A stretch of 64,000 nt of DNA from assembly GCA_001464955.1 (NCBI GenBank), contig LNEM01000024.1, positions 186,001 through 250,000 of the forward strand. Reading direction: 5' to 3'. Shown piece by piece: positions 44,638 through 53,263 of the stretch; within the stretch, counting starts at the first letter, position 1; each line of letters opens with the position of its first letter. The DNA comes from Rhizobiales bacterium Ga0077537 (GTDB lineage: Bacteria > Pseudomonadota > Alphaproteobacteria > Rhizobiales > Hyphomicrobiaceae). The notes under the pieces are model-generated. The model ran no database searches and was not told where the DNA came from. It saw only the letters and a list, made by a program, of their open reading frames with translations. The position numbers and the translations under genes were made by a program.

Positions 44638-47286
44638 GTGGCGGAGACCGAGACCCCGAAGACGATCCTGCTCAAGGACTACAAGCCCTCTCCCTGGCTG
44701 ATCGCCACCGTGCATCTCGATGTGGCTCTCGACCCGACCGAGACCCGGGTCGTCGCGACGCTGTCTGTCAGGCCAAACCCCGCCGCTCCGCAACGCCGGA
44801 CGCCGTTGGTGCTCGATGGCGAGAACCTTGTCCTCGACGCGGTCTCGGTCGACGGCAATCCGCTGCCGCCGTCCGCGTTCAAGGTGACTGATGAAGAACT
44901 CCGTATCGCCGCCCCGCCGGCGGGCCCGTTCGAGCTGCGGATAGAGACGCGCTGCAATCCCGAGGCGAACAAGGCCCTCTCGGGCCTTTACCTGTCGAAG
45001 GGGATCTATTGCACGCAGTGCGAGGCCCAGGGCTTCCGTCGCATCACGTATTTCCTGGACCGCCCGGACGTCCTCGCGGTGTACACGACCCGCATCGAGG
45101 CCGACCCTGCCGTGGCGCCAGTCCTGCTTTCCAACGGCAATCTGGTCGAGCGCGGCAAGCTCGACCGTGGCAAGCGCCACTACGCGGTCTGGAAGGATCC
45201 CCACCCGAAACCGGCCTACCTGTTCGCTCTCGTCGGCGGCCGCCTCTCAGCACTGACTTCGACATTCACCACACAGTCGGGTCGCAAGGTCGATCTCGCG
45301 ATCTACGTCGAGCCGGGCAAGGAAGATCGCTGCGCCTGGGCCATGGACTGCCTGAAGCGGTCCATGCGCTGGGAAGAGGAGAAATTCGGCCGCGAGTACG
45401 ATCTCGAGGTGTTCAACATCGTCGCGGTGTCCGATTTCAACATGGGCGCCATGGAGAACAAGGGCCTCAACGTCTTCAATGACCGGCTGATTCTCGCGAG
45501 CGCGCGGACCGCGACCGACAGCGACTACTTCAACATCGATCGCGTCATCGCCCACGAGTACTTCCACAACTGGACCGGCAACCGGATCACATGCCGCGAC
45601 TGGTTCCAGCTCTGCCTCAAGGAAGGACTGACGGTCTTTCGCGATCAGCTCTACTCGGCCGATCATCGCTCGCCGGCCGTCCAGCGGATCGCGGACGTCC
45701 GCGTCCTGAAGGCCCGCCAGTTCCCGGAGGATGCGGGCCCGCTGGCCCACCCCGTGCGCCCGGATCGCTTCATCGAGATCAACAATTTCTATACGGCGAC
45801 CGTTTACGACAAGGGCGCCGAACTCTGCCGCATGGTCCACACCCTGCTGGGCGCGGATCTCTTCCGGAAGGGCATGGACCTCTACTTCGAACGCCACGAC
45901 GGCGAGGCCGCGACGGTCGAGGACTTCATCGCCAGCTTCGCCGAGGTCAGCGGCCGTGACTTCTCGCAATTCATGGTCTGGTATGCGCAGGCCGGCACGC
46001 CGAGCCTCGTCTGCGACATGGCGCACGATCCGGTCAAGCGCACGCTCGAGCTGACCGTCGAACAGGTGCTGTCTTCGACACCGGGCCAGCCCACGAAAAA
46101 ACCGCTCCACATCCCCCTCCGCCTCGGCCTGCTCGGCGGCAACGGCAACGACCTTCCACTCGAGCTAACCGGCGGAGCGGACGTGTCCGACCATGTGGTC
46201 GAGATCAGGAAGCGCAAGCAGACGTTCAAGTTCACCGGCATCCCGACCCGCCCCGTGCCGTCGCTGCTGCGCGGCTTCTCTGCCCCGGTCAACCTGACGA
46301 TCGAGCTGAGCGACGCCGACCTGTCGTTCCTGATGGCCAACGACAGCGACGAGTTCAATCGCTGGCAGGCGAGCCAGGACTACGCAACTCGCCTCCTCAT
46401 CGCAGCCGTTACCGCGATCCGTAAGGGAAAGCCCCTCCCGGACTTCGAGAACTTCATCGCGGCGATCGACGCCATCATCTCGAACGATCGCCTCGATCCG
46501 GGGTTCCGAGCCCAGGTGCTGACGCTGCCGTCCGACACCGATGTCGCGCGGATCATCGGCTCGGAGATCGACCCGGACGCCATTCACGAGGCGCGCCGTC
46601 AGCTGCGCCGCAAGATGGCGTCGACCATCGGCGGCAGACTGGAAGCGCTCTACGGGGATCTGGCGATCAAGGGAGCCTACGCTCCGACACCCGAGCAGAC
46701 GTCGAAGCGTGCGCTCCGCAACGCGACACTTTCACTGCTGACCGCCCGCAATCGCGCCGAGGACATTGCCCGCGCCGCCCGCCACTTCGCCTCCGCCAAC
46801 AACCTGACGGACGAGATCGCCGGCCTCGCCGCACTGTCGATGACCCGGGGTGCGGAACGCAGGAGCGCCTTCGAAAGCTTCTACCAGCGCTGGCACGAGG
46901 ACCATCTGGTCATCGACCATTGGTTCCTCTATCAGGCCGCCGTTCCGGCCCATGCGACGCTGGCAGTGGTCCGCCGCCTCGCACGCCATCCGCTGATGTC
47001 GATGCAGAACCCGAACAAGGTACGCACCCTGATCGGCGCCTTTGCCTCGAACATGGTGGCGTTCAATCGTCCCGATGGGGCCGGCTACGACTACTTCGTC
47101 GAGCGCATCCTTGAGATCGACCGGTTCAATCCGCAGCTGGCGGCGCGTCTGCTGACCGCGTTCCGAAGCTGGCGGACGCTCGAGCGCAACCGGCGCAAGC
47201 TGGCGGAAAAGGCCCTGAAACAGATCGCCCGTACCAAGCCGCTGTCGAAAGACGTCTACGAGATCGTCACCAAGGTTTTCGACTGA
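44638..47286 (+). CDS. pepN: Aminopeptidase N (M1 metallopeptidase)
   Basis: 882 residues starting at GTG 44638, with AGGAG nine bases upstream; earlier in-frame codons lack a ribosome site. GAMEN exopeptidase motif at residues 270-274 and zinc motif HEYFH (His306, Glu307, His310) with Glu329 18 residues beyond complete the M1 active site. The length and C-terminal domain match the ~880-residue E. coli PepN group. Removes N-terminal residues from peptides in the cytoplasm. Convergent with the metal-sensor gene, with 38 bases between stops. Confidence 0.95.
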   Translation: MAETETPKTILLKDYKPSPWLIATVHLDVALDPTETRVVATLSVRPNPAAPQRRTPLVLDGENLVLDAVSVDGNPLPPSAFKVTDEELRIAAPPAGPFELRIETRCNPEANKALSGLYLSKGIYCTQCEAQGFRRITYFLDRPDVLAVYTTRIEADPAVAPVLLSNGNLVERGKLDRGKRHYAVWKDPHPKPAYLFALVGGRLSALTSTFTTQSGRKVDLAIYVEPGKEDRCAWAMDCLKRSMRWEEEKFGREYDLEVFNIVAVSDFNMGAMENKGLNVFNDRLILASARTATDSDYFNIDRVIAHEYFHNWTGNRITCRDWFQLCLKEGLTVFRDQLYSADHRSPAVQRIADVRVLKARQFPEDAGPLAHPVRPDRFIEINNFYTATVYDKGAELCRMVHTLLGADLFRKGMDLYFERHDGEAATVEDFIASFAEVSGRDFSQFMVWYAQAGTPSLVCDMAHDPVKRTLELTVEQVLSSTPGQPTKKPLHIPLRLGLLGGNGNDLPLELTGGADVSDHVVEIRKRKQTFKFTGIPTRPVPSLLRGFSAPVNLTIELSDADLSFLMANDSDEFNRWQASQDYATRLLIAAVTAIRKGKPLPDFENFIAAIDAIISNDRLDPGFRAQVLTLPSDTDVARIIGSEIDPDAIHEARRQLRRKMASTIGGRLEALYGDLAIKGAYAPTPEQTSKRALRNATLSLLTARNRAEDIARAARHFASANNLTDEIAGLAALSMTRGAERRSAFESFYQRWHEDHLVIDHWFLYQAAVPAHATLAVVRRLARHPLMSMQNPNKVRTLIGAFASNMVAFNRPDGAGYDYFVERILEIDRFNPQLAARLLTAFRSWRTLERNRRKLAEKALKQIARTKPLSKDVYEIVTKVFD

Positions 47287-47295
47287 TCTTGCTAC

Positions 47296-47339
47296 GGCAC
47301 ACCGGGTCGGCTGCGGGGCCGCCCCTAGGGGCGTGTGCC
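47296..47339. terminator. Nested inverted repeats between convergent pepN and metal-sensor genes
   Basis: GGCACAC (47296-47302) and GTGTGCC (47333-47339) are perfect inverted repeats; a 12-bp perfect palindrome GCCCCTAGGGGC (47321-47332) lies directly against the right arm. The structure starts 10 bases after the pepN stop and overlaps the last codons of the convergent gene. No T-run. It could end both transcripts. Confidence 0.4.
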
Positions 47340-47918
47340 CGTGGTCGCCTGCGGAACCTTGCCGACGCCGGCAGGCAGGTCACTTTCCGACCCGAGGCCA
47401 CCCTCGCCGTCCTGCCCACGATCCCGGAATCGGCGCCGCCACGGCTTTTCTGCGCGTGGCTGCCATTTCGCGAAGGCGGACCGCTCCACGGCGTTCAATT
47501 CCATCGCCACCCGATCGAAGAGGACGTGCGCGGAACGCCGCGCCTGCAGCTCCGCCTCGAGCAACCGCGCATGCAGGTCTTTGTACCGGTCCCGCTCGAA
47601 CGGCTCGGCCGCGAGTGCGGTCCTGACGGCGATCCTGAGCCGGCGCACATCGGACCATGCGGTCTTCAGTTCGGCGCGCTGCCCCTCGGTCAGCGCCCAA
47701 AGCGCATCCCGGCGATCTTTCGGCAGCGTCCTGACAAACGAGACGAGCGTTGCATGCCCGCTCGAGAGATAGGGCGGCGGGCCGAACCGATGTCGCACGA
47801 TCTGGGCCGCGACCGCGCCGAAGATCAGGAGATTGAGGGCGAGCGACACGACGAGCAAGATGCTCTTCCAGCGCGGCCAGCGCCGTACCGTCGATGGCGT
47901 CGGCGCAACGTCGGTCAT
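47325..47918 (-). CDS. Periplasmic heavy-metal-sensor-like membrane protein
   Basis: 197 residues. One N-terminal membrane segment (about 20-42) is followed by a periplasmic, all-helical, Arg/Glu-rich region (RTLPKDRRDALWALTEGQRAELKTAWSDVRRL), the pattern of the CnrR/Spy/ZraP-type sensors annotated as periplasmic heavy-metal sensors. Metal-binding His/Cys are few, so metal binding is unproven. The ATG overlaps the anti-sigma stop by four bases, and GAGGAG lies just ahead of it, so the two proteins are co-expressed and probably act together at the membrane. Confidence 0.7.
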   Translation of the reverse strand: MTDVAPTPSTVRRWPRWKSILLVVSLALNLLIFGAVAAQIVRHRFGPPPYLSSGHATLVSFVRTLPKDRRDALWALTEGQRAELKTAWSDVRRLRIAVRTALAAEPFERDRYKDLHARLLEAELQARRSAHVLFDRVAMELNAVERSAFAKWQPRAEKPWRRRFRDRGQDGEGGLGSESDLPAGVGKVPQATTGTRP

Positions 47919-48469
47919 ATCGCCTCCTCGTCCATGCCGTCGATCTGAAGGCCCGAGAGCGCATACTCGGCATCCGTCGTCCCCGGCGATGCCAGCTCCG
48001 CCAGAGCCGCCAGCGGCGACGGCGTCAGATCCGCAAGCCCGACAGAGATGCCGAACGCCAGTGACGCGACGAGCGCCGCAGCCGCCTGCCAGCCACTCTG
48101 ACCGCGGCGCGCCGACATGCGACGCGGCGCCTCCGCGCGTGGTGCCGCCGACCCCGCCGGAAGTGCCTCTTGCCGCCGGGGGAACTGCACGACGTTTTCT
48201 GCCGCGCTGGAGTCGACAGTATGCGTCGAGCCCGCTGCCGCAACGATCCGGTCTGCAAGCGTTGAGAGTCGTTCCCGATCCGGCGGCTGATACGTCGCGA
48301 GAACCCTGTCGAGCGCGCGCGCTTCGGCGAGTAGCCCGGCCGCCTCGGACGATGACGCCAGCAGACGTTCAGCGGCAGCCCGGCGCTCGTCGGGCCAACG
48401 CGCGGCCTCACCACCGTACGCATCGAGCAGATCGCCGAATTCCTCGAGAGTCATGGCTCCAGTGTCCAT
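47915..48469 (-). CDS. Putative membrane anti-sigma factor
   Basis: 184 residues from the ATG at 48469; other starts are an ATG at 48454 and a TTG at 48496 preceded by GGAG. The N-terminal cytoplasmic half starts TLEEFGDLLDAYGGEAARWPDERR, with a Trp-containing segment often seen in anti-sigma helices. A single membrane span lies near GWQAAAALVASLAFGISVGL. It is in the usual anti-sigma position, 50 bases downstream of an ECF sigma gene and overlapping the sensor gene. No zinc-binding HxxxCxxC motif is present. Confidence 0.72.
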   Translation of the reverse strand: MDTGAMTLEEFGDLLDAYGGEAARWPDERRAAAERLLASSSEAAGLLAEARALDRVLATYQPPDRERLSTLADRIVAAAGSTHTVDSSAAENVVQFPRRQEALPAGSAAPRAEAPRRMSARRGQSGWQAAAALVASLAFGISVGLADLTPSPLAALAELASPGTTDAEYALSGLQIDGMDEEAI

Positions 48470-48518
48470 CGTTCGCAAGCTTCCATCTGCCAGCAACTGG
48501 CGTTAGCTCCCCTGCCCG

Positions 48519-49139
48519 TCAAGGCGCGTCCCTCACGTCAGGGAGCAACTCGCGCCATTCGTCCTTCAGCTCCGCCTTGAGCGATCGCCGCGCCCGGGCC
48601 AGCAGCGATTCGACCGCCTCCTCCGATATCCCGAGCCTCTGCGCCACCTCGCCCTGCCCCTGCCCCTCGAAATGAAACAACGTGACCGCGAGGCGCTGGC
48701 GCTCGGGTAGCGTCGCGAGGGCGTCGGCGACACGAACCGAAAGGTCCTGCTCGACCAGCGAGGTCTCTTGCGTGGCCGCCTCAGGTACCTCGGGCACCTC
48801 GTCGACGACGGCCATGTGGCGCCGCGCCCGGACCCGATCGATGCACAGATTGCCGACGACGCGCCGCAACCAGGGCTTGAACCCGCCGGGGCCGAGTTCG
48901 AGATCGCCGGCATTCCGCCACAGCCTGAGCAGCGCCTCCTGCGCCACGTCCTCCGCTTCCGTCTCATCCCGCAACGTGCGTCGCGCCACAGTGAGCAAGA
49001 GTGGCAGATAGCGCTGCACGACGAGCCGGAATGCCGCCGAGTCGCCTGCAGCGAGGCGGACGAGGAGTTGCCCGTCCTCCACCGCTTGGGACAGCGCAGC
49101 CTGTCCGTGATCCCCGGCTCTCGCCAACATCGTCCTCAT
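48519..49139 (-). CDS. ECF-type RNA polymerase sigma factor
   Basis: 206 residues from the ATG at 49139, with GAGG eight bases upstream; alternatives at 49178 (ATG) and 49196 (GTG) lack a good ribosome site. Sigma region 2 is AEDVAQEALLRLWRNAGDLELG and region 4 is LPERQRLAVTLFHFEG...EVAQRLGISEEAVESLLARARRSLK, with region 3 missing, as in ECF factors. Downstream genes for an anti-sigma and a sensor-like protein define an envelope signalling module. Upstream on the same strand is the EF-hand protein gene, 90 bases away. Confidence 0.9.
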   Translation of the reverse strand: MRTMLARAGDHGQAALSQAVEDGQLLVRLAAGDSAAFRLVVQRYLPLLLTVARRTLRDETEAEDVAQEALLRLWRNAGDLELGPGGFKPWLRRVVGNLCIDRVRARRHMAVVDEVPEVPEAATQETSLVEQDLSVRVADALATLPERQRLAVTLFHFEGQGQGEVAQRLGISEEAVESLLARARRSLKAELKDEWRELLPDVRDAP

Positions 49140-49228
49140 CGCAAAGGCCTCGTTGGGCCGCTGGTGCCTGCCTAACATCCTTGCCGCATCAGGCACCAGC
49201 CATGGTTTGCATCCTGCGAGGCGGGAGG

Positions 49229-50164
49229 TCAGTCCTTGCGCCGTTCGTCCGCACCTCCTTCGGCCTTGCCGTCACGCGACATGTCGGCTCGGTCGCGAGC
49301 AGAGTGCCCTTCATCCCGCGACCAACGCCCCCATCCCCTGTGCCGCCCACCCCACGGCATCTCGTCCCGCGTGAGCTTGTCGTCGCGATTGTAGTCGAAA
49401 CGGGCAAATCGCTCGGCCGCCTTGGCGGCGAACTGTTCACGACTGACCCCGCTGGCAGGAGTGCCACCAAAATGATGCGTGAACCGTTGCACCCGGTAAT
49501 TCGTCATCTCCTGCCTGAGGGCATCCCTGTCCGCGGCATCGACGACGCCATCGCGGTTCCGGTCGAAGCGTGCGTGATGCCTGACGGCCAAGGCGACTGC
49601 TTCGTCGCGGCTGACGGCCCCATCTTTGTCGGCGTCGGCGCCCTGAAGCCATCTCATGCGCGGCCCGCCCTCACCGATCGCCTCCCGGCCTCGCATGAGT
49701 GGCGGTAGATCCTGGTCGTCGATCCGCCCATTACGATTGAGATCCGCTTCGTCGAAGCGGCGGGCGAAATCGGCCCTCACCTCGTCGACTGTGATCTTGC
49801 CGTCCCGGTCGGCATCGAGGTAGCGCGCCAGCGAGCCTCCGGATTGATCCGCCCCGCGGCCGCGCCGCCACTTCCGCCCCTCATGCCGGTCCGCCATAGC
49901 CGTTCCGATCTCGGACGCCTGGATGACGCCGTCGCTGTTGCGGTCGAGCCGGGCAAACCGCTCGCGCACGCGGGCGTCGAAGTCGGATTTGGAAATTTCC
50001 CGACCGAACTTCCCGCCACGGCCGAAGCCGATGCTGTCGAAGTCCTCATGCATGTGCGGGTGCTTGTGCCAGCCACCGCGATGGCCCTGGGCCGCGACCG
50101 CGGCAAGGGCTCCGGCCGCGACGAGCAAACCGACGGCGACAAACGCGATTTTCTTCCGGGACAT
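49229..50164 (-). CDS. Exported protein with six EF-hand calcium-binding motifs
   Basis: 311 residues with an N-terminal signal (KIAFVAVGLLVAAGALAAVAA). Six 12-residue EF-hand loops can be read: DRNSDGVIQASE, DADRDGKITVDE, DLNRNGRIDDQD, DADKDGAVSRDE, DRNRDGVVDAAD and DYNRDDKLTRDE. The first five keep the central Gly; the last has Asp there. Charged Arg/Asp/Gly-rich tail. A His-rich segment (HRGGWHKHPHMHED) near the N-terminus may bind metals. CAGGAG precedes the start. Gene order suggests co-regulation with the ECF sigma module downstream. Confidence 0.85.
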   Translation of the reverse strand: MSRKKIAFVAVGLLVAAGALAAVAAQGHRGGWHKHPHMHEDFDSIGFGRGGKFGREISKSDFDARVRERFARLDRNSDGVIQASEIGTAMADRHEGRKWRRGRGADQSGGSLARYLDADRDGKITVDEVRADFARRFDEADLNRNGRIDDQDLPPLMRGREAIGEGGPRMRWLQGADADKDGAVSRDEAVALAVRHHARFDRNRDGVVDAADRDALRQEMTNYRVQRFTHHFGGTPASGVSREQFAAKAAERFARFDYNRDDKLTRDEMPWGGRHRGWGRWSRDEGHSARDRADMSRDGKAEGGADERRKD

Positions 50165-50259
50165 TGGGGTCTCCTGCGTGACGGCCAGTTAGCGGCCGGT
50201 CTCGATCTGATGCAGGAGAAACGAAGGCGGCAGCCGGATTCCGTCGCCAGGTCCGTGAA

Positions 50260-53238
50260 TTAAGTGACCAGTTCGTCGAACAGGCGAGCCACGTCTGAGG
50301 TTGTCTCGGCAAGCACGGCTTCGAGCCGGGCGAAGCTGGGCACCTCACCGACCCGTGCAAGGAGATCCTTGAGCCCGTCCGGCGCCTTCCCCGGATCGAA
50401 AGGACCGTCAAGGGTGAGGCGGGTCACCTGGGTCAGGTTGTGGATGAGATGCGCCGCCGGAATGAGGACGTCGGCTGCGGCAGGTGGGATGAATCCGGCC
50501 GTGGCCAGTTTCTGGAGCGCGACAACCGTCGTCTGATCGAGAACTTCCGGGTTTGTGGCGGCATGGACGAGTTGCAGGAACTGCGCAATGAACTCGAGGT
50601 CCACGAGGCCACCCCGCACCTGCTTCATGTCCCAGAGATTGTCGGTGCCCTTCTCCTTCGCAATCAACGCGCGCATCTCGCGAACGTCGGCCGAGATCTT
50701 CGTCCGATCTCGTGGCCTGACGAGGGTCGAGCGGATGGCCTCCTCGACAGCGGCTCGGAAGGCAGCGGGCCCCGTCACGACCCGGGCGCGGGTGAGCGCC
50801 ATGTGCTCCCAAGTCCAGGCGGTACTGGTCTGATACTCGATGAAGCTCGAGAGCTGCGTCGCGACCGGCCCTTTCTGGCCCGAAGGCCTGAGACGCATGT
50901 CGACGTCGTAAAGTGACCCTTCGGCAGTCGGCACGGAAAGAGCTGAAATCAGCCGCTGCGTGAGGCGCGCGTAGTACTGCGTCGGCGCGAGCGGCCGCTC
51001 GCCGTCCGATTGTTGACACTCGGCGTCAAAATCGTAGATCACGATGAGGTCGAGATCGGATGTCGCGGTCATCTCGCGTCCGCCGAGCTTGCCCATGGCG
51101 ACCACTGCTGTCGCCCCGTCGCGGACTTTGCCGTGCGACTTGACGATCTCTGCCTCGACGCGCTCCTCAAGAGACTGGATGAAGCGCGAGGCGAGCTCGG
51201 CATAAGCTCCACCGGCTTGGCTCGCGGAAATGGTTCCCGAAAGGACACGCACACCGATGAGAAACGCCTGCTCGCTGCCGATCACGCGCGCACGGTCGAG
51301 TGCTTCCTGGAAGTCGCCGCCCGCATCGATCTCGCTGTTGACGATCCGCTTGAGCGCCGCGCTGTCGGGAAGACTGCCGAAGAAGCCAGGATCGAGCACC
51401 GCGTCGAGAACGCGACGCCGCCGGCCGAGAATGCGGGCAAGGCGCGGCGCCGTACCGACGATGTCCGCGACGAGGCGCAGCAGCCGCGGATTGGCACGCA
51501 GCAACGAAAACAGTTGCACACCGGACGGCAGATCCGAAAGAAAGCGGTCGAAGCTCACCAGCGCGCTGTCCGGGTCCGCCGTGCGGCTCAACGCCTCGAT
51601 GAGGAGCGGCTGCACCTCCGTCAGCAGTTCCCGCGCTCGAGGCGTGCGCACCGCGCGATAGCGGCCATGATGCCAGCCGCGCACGGCTGCGATCGCATCG
51701 GCCGGACGCTCAAAGCCCATGCGCGACAGCGCCTCGAGTGTCCCGGGGTCGTCCGCCTCGCCGGCAAACACCATGTTGGAGCCGGCCGACGTCAGCTCGG
51801 GTGTCGCCTCGAAGAGCGCCGCGTAGTGCGTCTGGACGCGCTCGAGCCGTTCGACGAGCGCCACTTTGAAGGCGTCGAGAGTCTCGTAGCCGGAGAACAG
51901 CGCGAGCCGCGTCAGATCGTCCTCGGCATGGGGCAGCGTCTGGGTCTGCTCATCGGCGAGCATCTGTAGCCGGTGCTCGATGCGACGCAGAAACTGGTAC
52001 GCCTCCGAGAGATCGGCTACGACCGGCGGACGGATCCATCCTCGCTCGGCCAGCTTCTCCAGCGCACCGAGAGTAGTCGGGACTCGCAGATCGGTTTGAC
52101 GACCGCCAGCGATCAACTGCTGGGTCTGCACGAAGAACTCGATCTCGCGAATGCCGCCGCGCCCGAGTTTCACATTGTGTCCGGCGACGCCGATCTCGCC
52201 GAACCCCTTGAAGGCATGGATCTGGCGCTTCATGGCATGGATATCGGCGATAGCCGCGAAATCGAGATACTTGCGCCAGATGAAGGGCGCGAGCTCGGCG
52301 AGGAAGCTCGCACCCGCCGCGAGATCTCCCGCAATCGGCCGCGCCTTGATCATCGCAGCGCGCTCCCAGTTCTGTCCGAAGCTCTCGTAGTAGTTGAGGG
52401 CCGCGTCCGTCGAGATCGCGACCTGCGTCGCGCCGGGATCGGGCCTCAGCCTGAGATCCGTCCGGAAGACGTAGCCGTCCGCCGTCCGCTCCTGCATGAG
52501 CTTCACGATATCGCGCGTCATGCGGATGAAGAATGTCGCCGGCTCGAGACCCGGCTTCAGGCGTGCCCGCTCCGCCTCGTAAAAGACGATGAGATCGATG
52601 TCGCTCGAGTAGTTGAGTTCCCGCGCGCCGTGCTTGCCCATCGCAAGCACGATGTAGCCGGCATCGGCCTCTGGACGGCCCGGCCCCTCTGCAAGCCAGT
52701 CACCACGCTTCACGGCCTGCCGAAAAAGAAAGCCGACGCTAGCAGCGACAGCCGCATCGGCCGCGGACGTGAGCGCCGAGGTGATCGTCATCACGGGCAA
52801 GACGCCGCCGAGATCGGCGAGTGCCAGCAGCAGCGCAACCTCGCTTTTGAACGTCCTGAGGAGCCGCATGGCGTCGGTCATCGATCCGGCTGTCGCCACG
52901 TCGCCGTAGAGCCGACCAAGAAGTTGTTCGAACTGGTGCTCTGGAGCCGTGTCGAGAATGCGGGCGAGGCGAACGGGATCGCGCCGCATCAGGCCAGAAA
53001 GATAGGGCGAGCAGCCGAGTGTCCCGACAATCAATGCATCGACCGCCGGCACGGCGAGCAGGCGGTTCAGGCGCTCTCCGTTCTCGATCGAACGGCCTTC
53101 GGCTTCGATGTCAGCGAGCAGCAGCCGCGCGCGCTCCGGGTCTGGCGCGAGCGGGGCCTCGGCAAGTCTCGTCCAGAGCGGCTTGGGTTGGGCATCTTCC
53201 ACGGTCGACCCCGGCGGATTGAGCGGCATTGGTGGCAT
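50260..53238 (-). CDS. glnE: Glutamine-synthetase adenylyltransferase/deadenylase
   Basis: 992 residues from the ATG at 53238 (a second ATG at 53229 is possible); the in-frame extension to 53544 has no family match. Two nucleotidyltransferase domains carry the DxD motifs: GKHGARELNYSSDIDLIVFY (Asp213, Asp215) and GKLGGREMTATSDLDLIVIY (about residues 714-735). The N-terminal domain removes and the C-terminal domain adds AMP on glutamine synthetase in response to nitrogen status. It begins 25 bases after the histidine kinase stop, a linkage seen in rhizobia. Complete length. Confidence 0.94.
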   Translation of the reverse strand: MPPMPLNPPGSTVEDAQPKPLWTRLAEAPLAPDPERARLLLADIEAEGRSIENGERLNRLLAVPAVDALIVGTLGCSPYLSGLMRRDPVRLARILDTAPEHQFEQLLGRLYGDVATAGSMTDAMRLLRTFKSEVALLLALADLGGVLPVMTITSALTSAADAAVAASVGFLFRQAVKRGDWLAEGPGRPEADAGYIVLAMGKHGARELNYSSDIDLIVFYEAERARLKPGLEPATFFIRMTRDIVKLMQERTADGYVFRTDLRLRPDPGATQVAISTDAALNYYESFGQNWERAAMIKARPIAGDLAAGASFLAELAPFIWRKYLDFAAIADIHAMKRQIHAFKGFGEIGVAGHNVKLGRGGIREIEFFVQTQQLIAGGRQTDLRVPTTLGALEKLAERGWIRPPVVADLSEAYQFLRRIEHRLQMLADEQTQTLPHAEDDLTRLALFSGYETLDAFKVALVERLERVQTHYAALFEATPELTSAGSNMVFAGEADDPGTLEALSRMGFERPADAIAAVRGWHHGRYRAVRTPRARELLTEVQPLLIEALSRTADPDSALVSFDRFLSDLPSGVQLFSLLRANPRLLRLVADIVGTAPRLARILGRRRRVLDAVLDPGFFGSLPDSAALKRIVNSEIDAGGDFQEALDRARVIGSEQAFLIGVRVLSGTISASQAGGAYAELASRFIQSLEERVEAEIVKSHGKVRDGATAVVAMGKLGGREMTATSDLDLIVIYDFDAECQQSDGERPLAPTQYYARLTQRLISALSVPTAEGSLYDVDMRLRPSGQKGPVATQLSSFIEYQTSTAWTWEHMALTRARVVTGPAAFRAAVEEAIRSTLVRPRDRTKISADVREMRALIAKEKGTDNLWDMKQVRGGLVDLEFIAQFLQLVHAATNPEVLDQTTVVALQKLATAGFIPPAAADVLIPAAHLIHNLTQVTRLTLDGPFDPGKAPDGLKDLLARVGEVPSFARLEAVLAETTSDVARLFDELVT

Positions 53239-53263
53239 CTCATCGTGGCATACGTCGGCGGCT

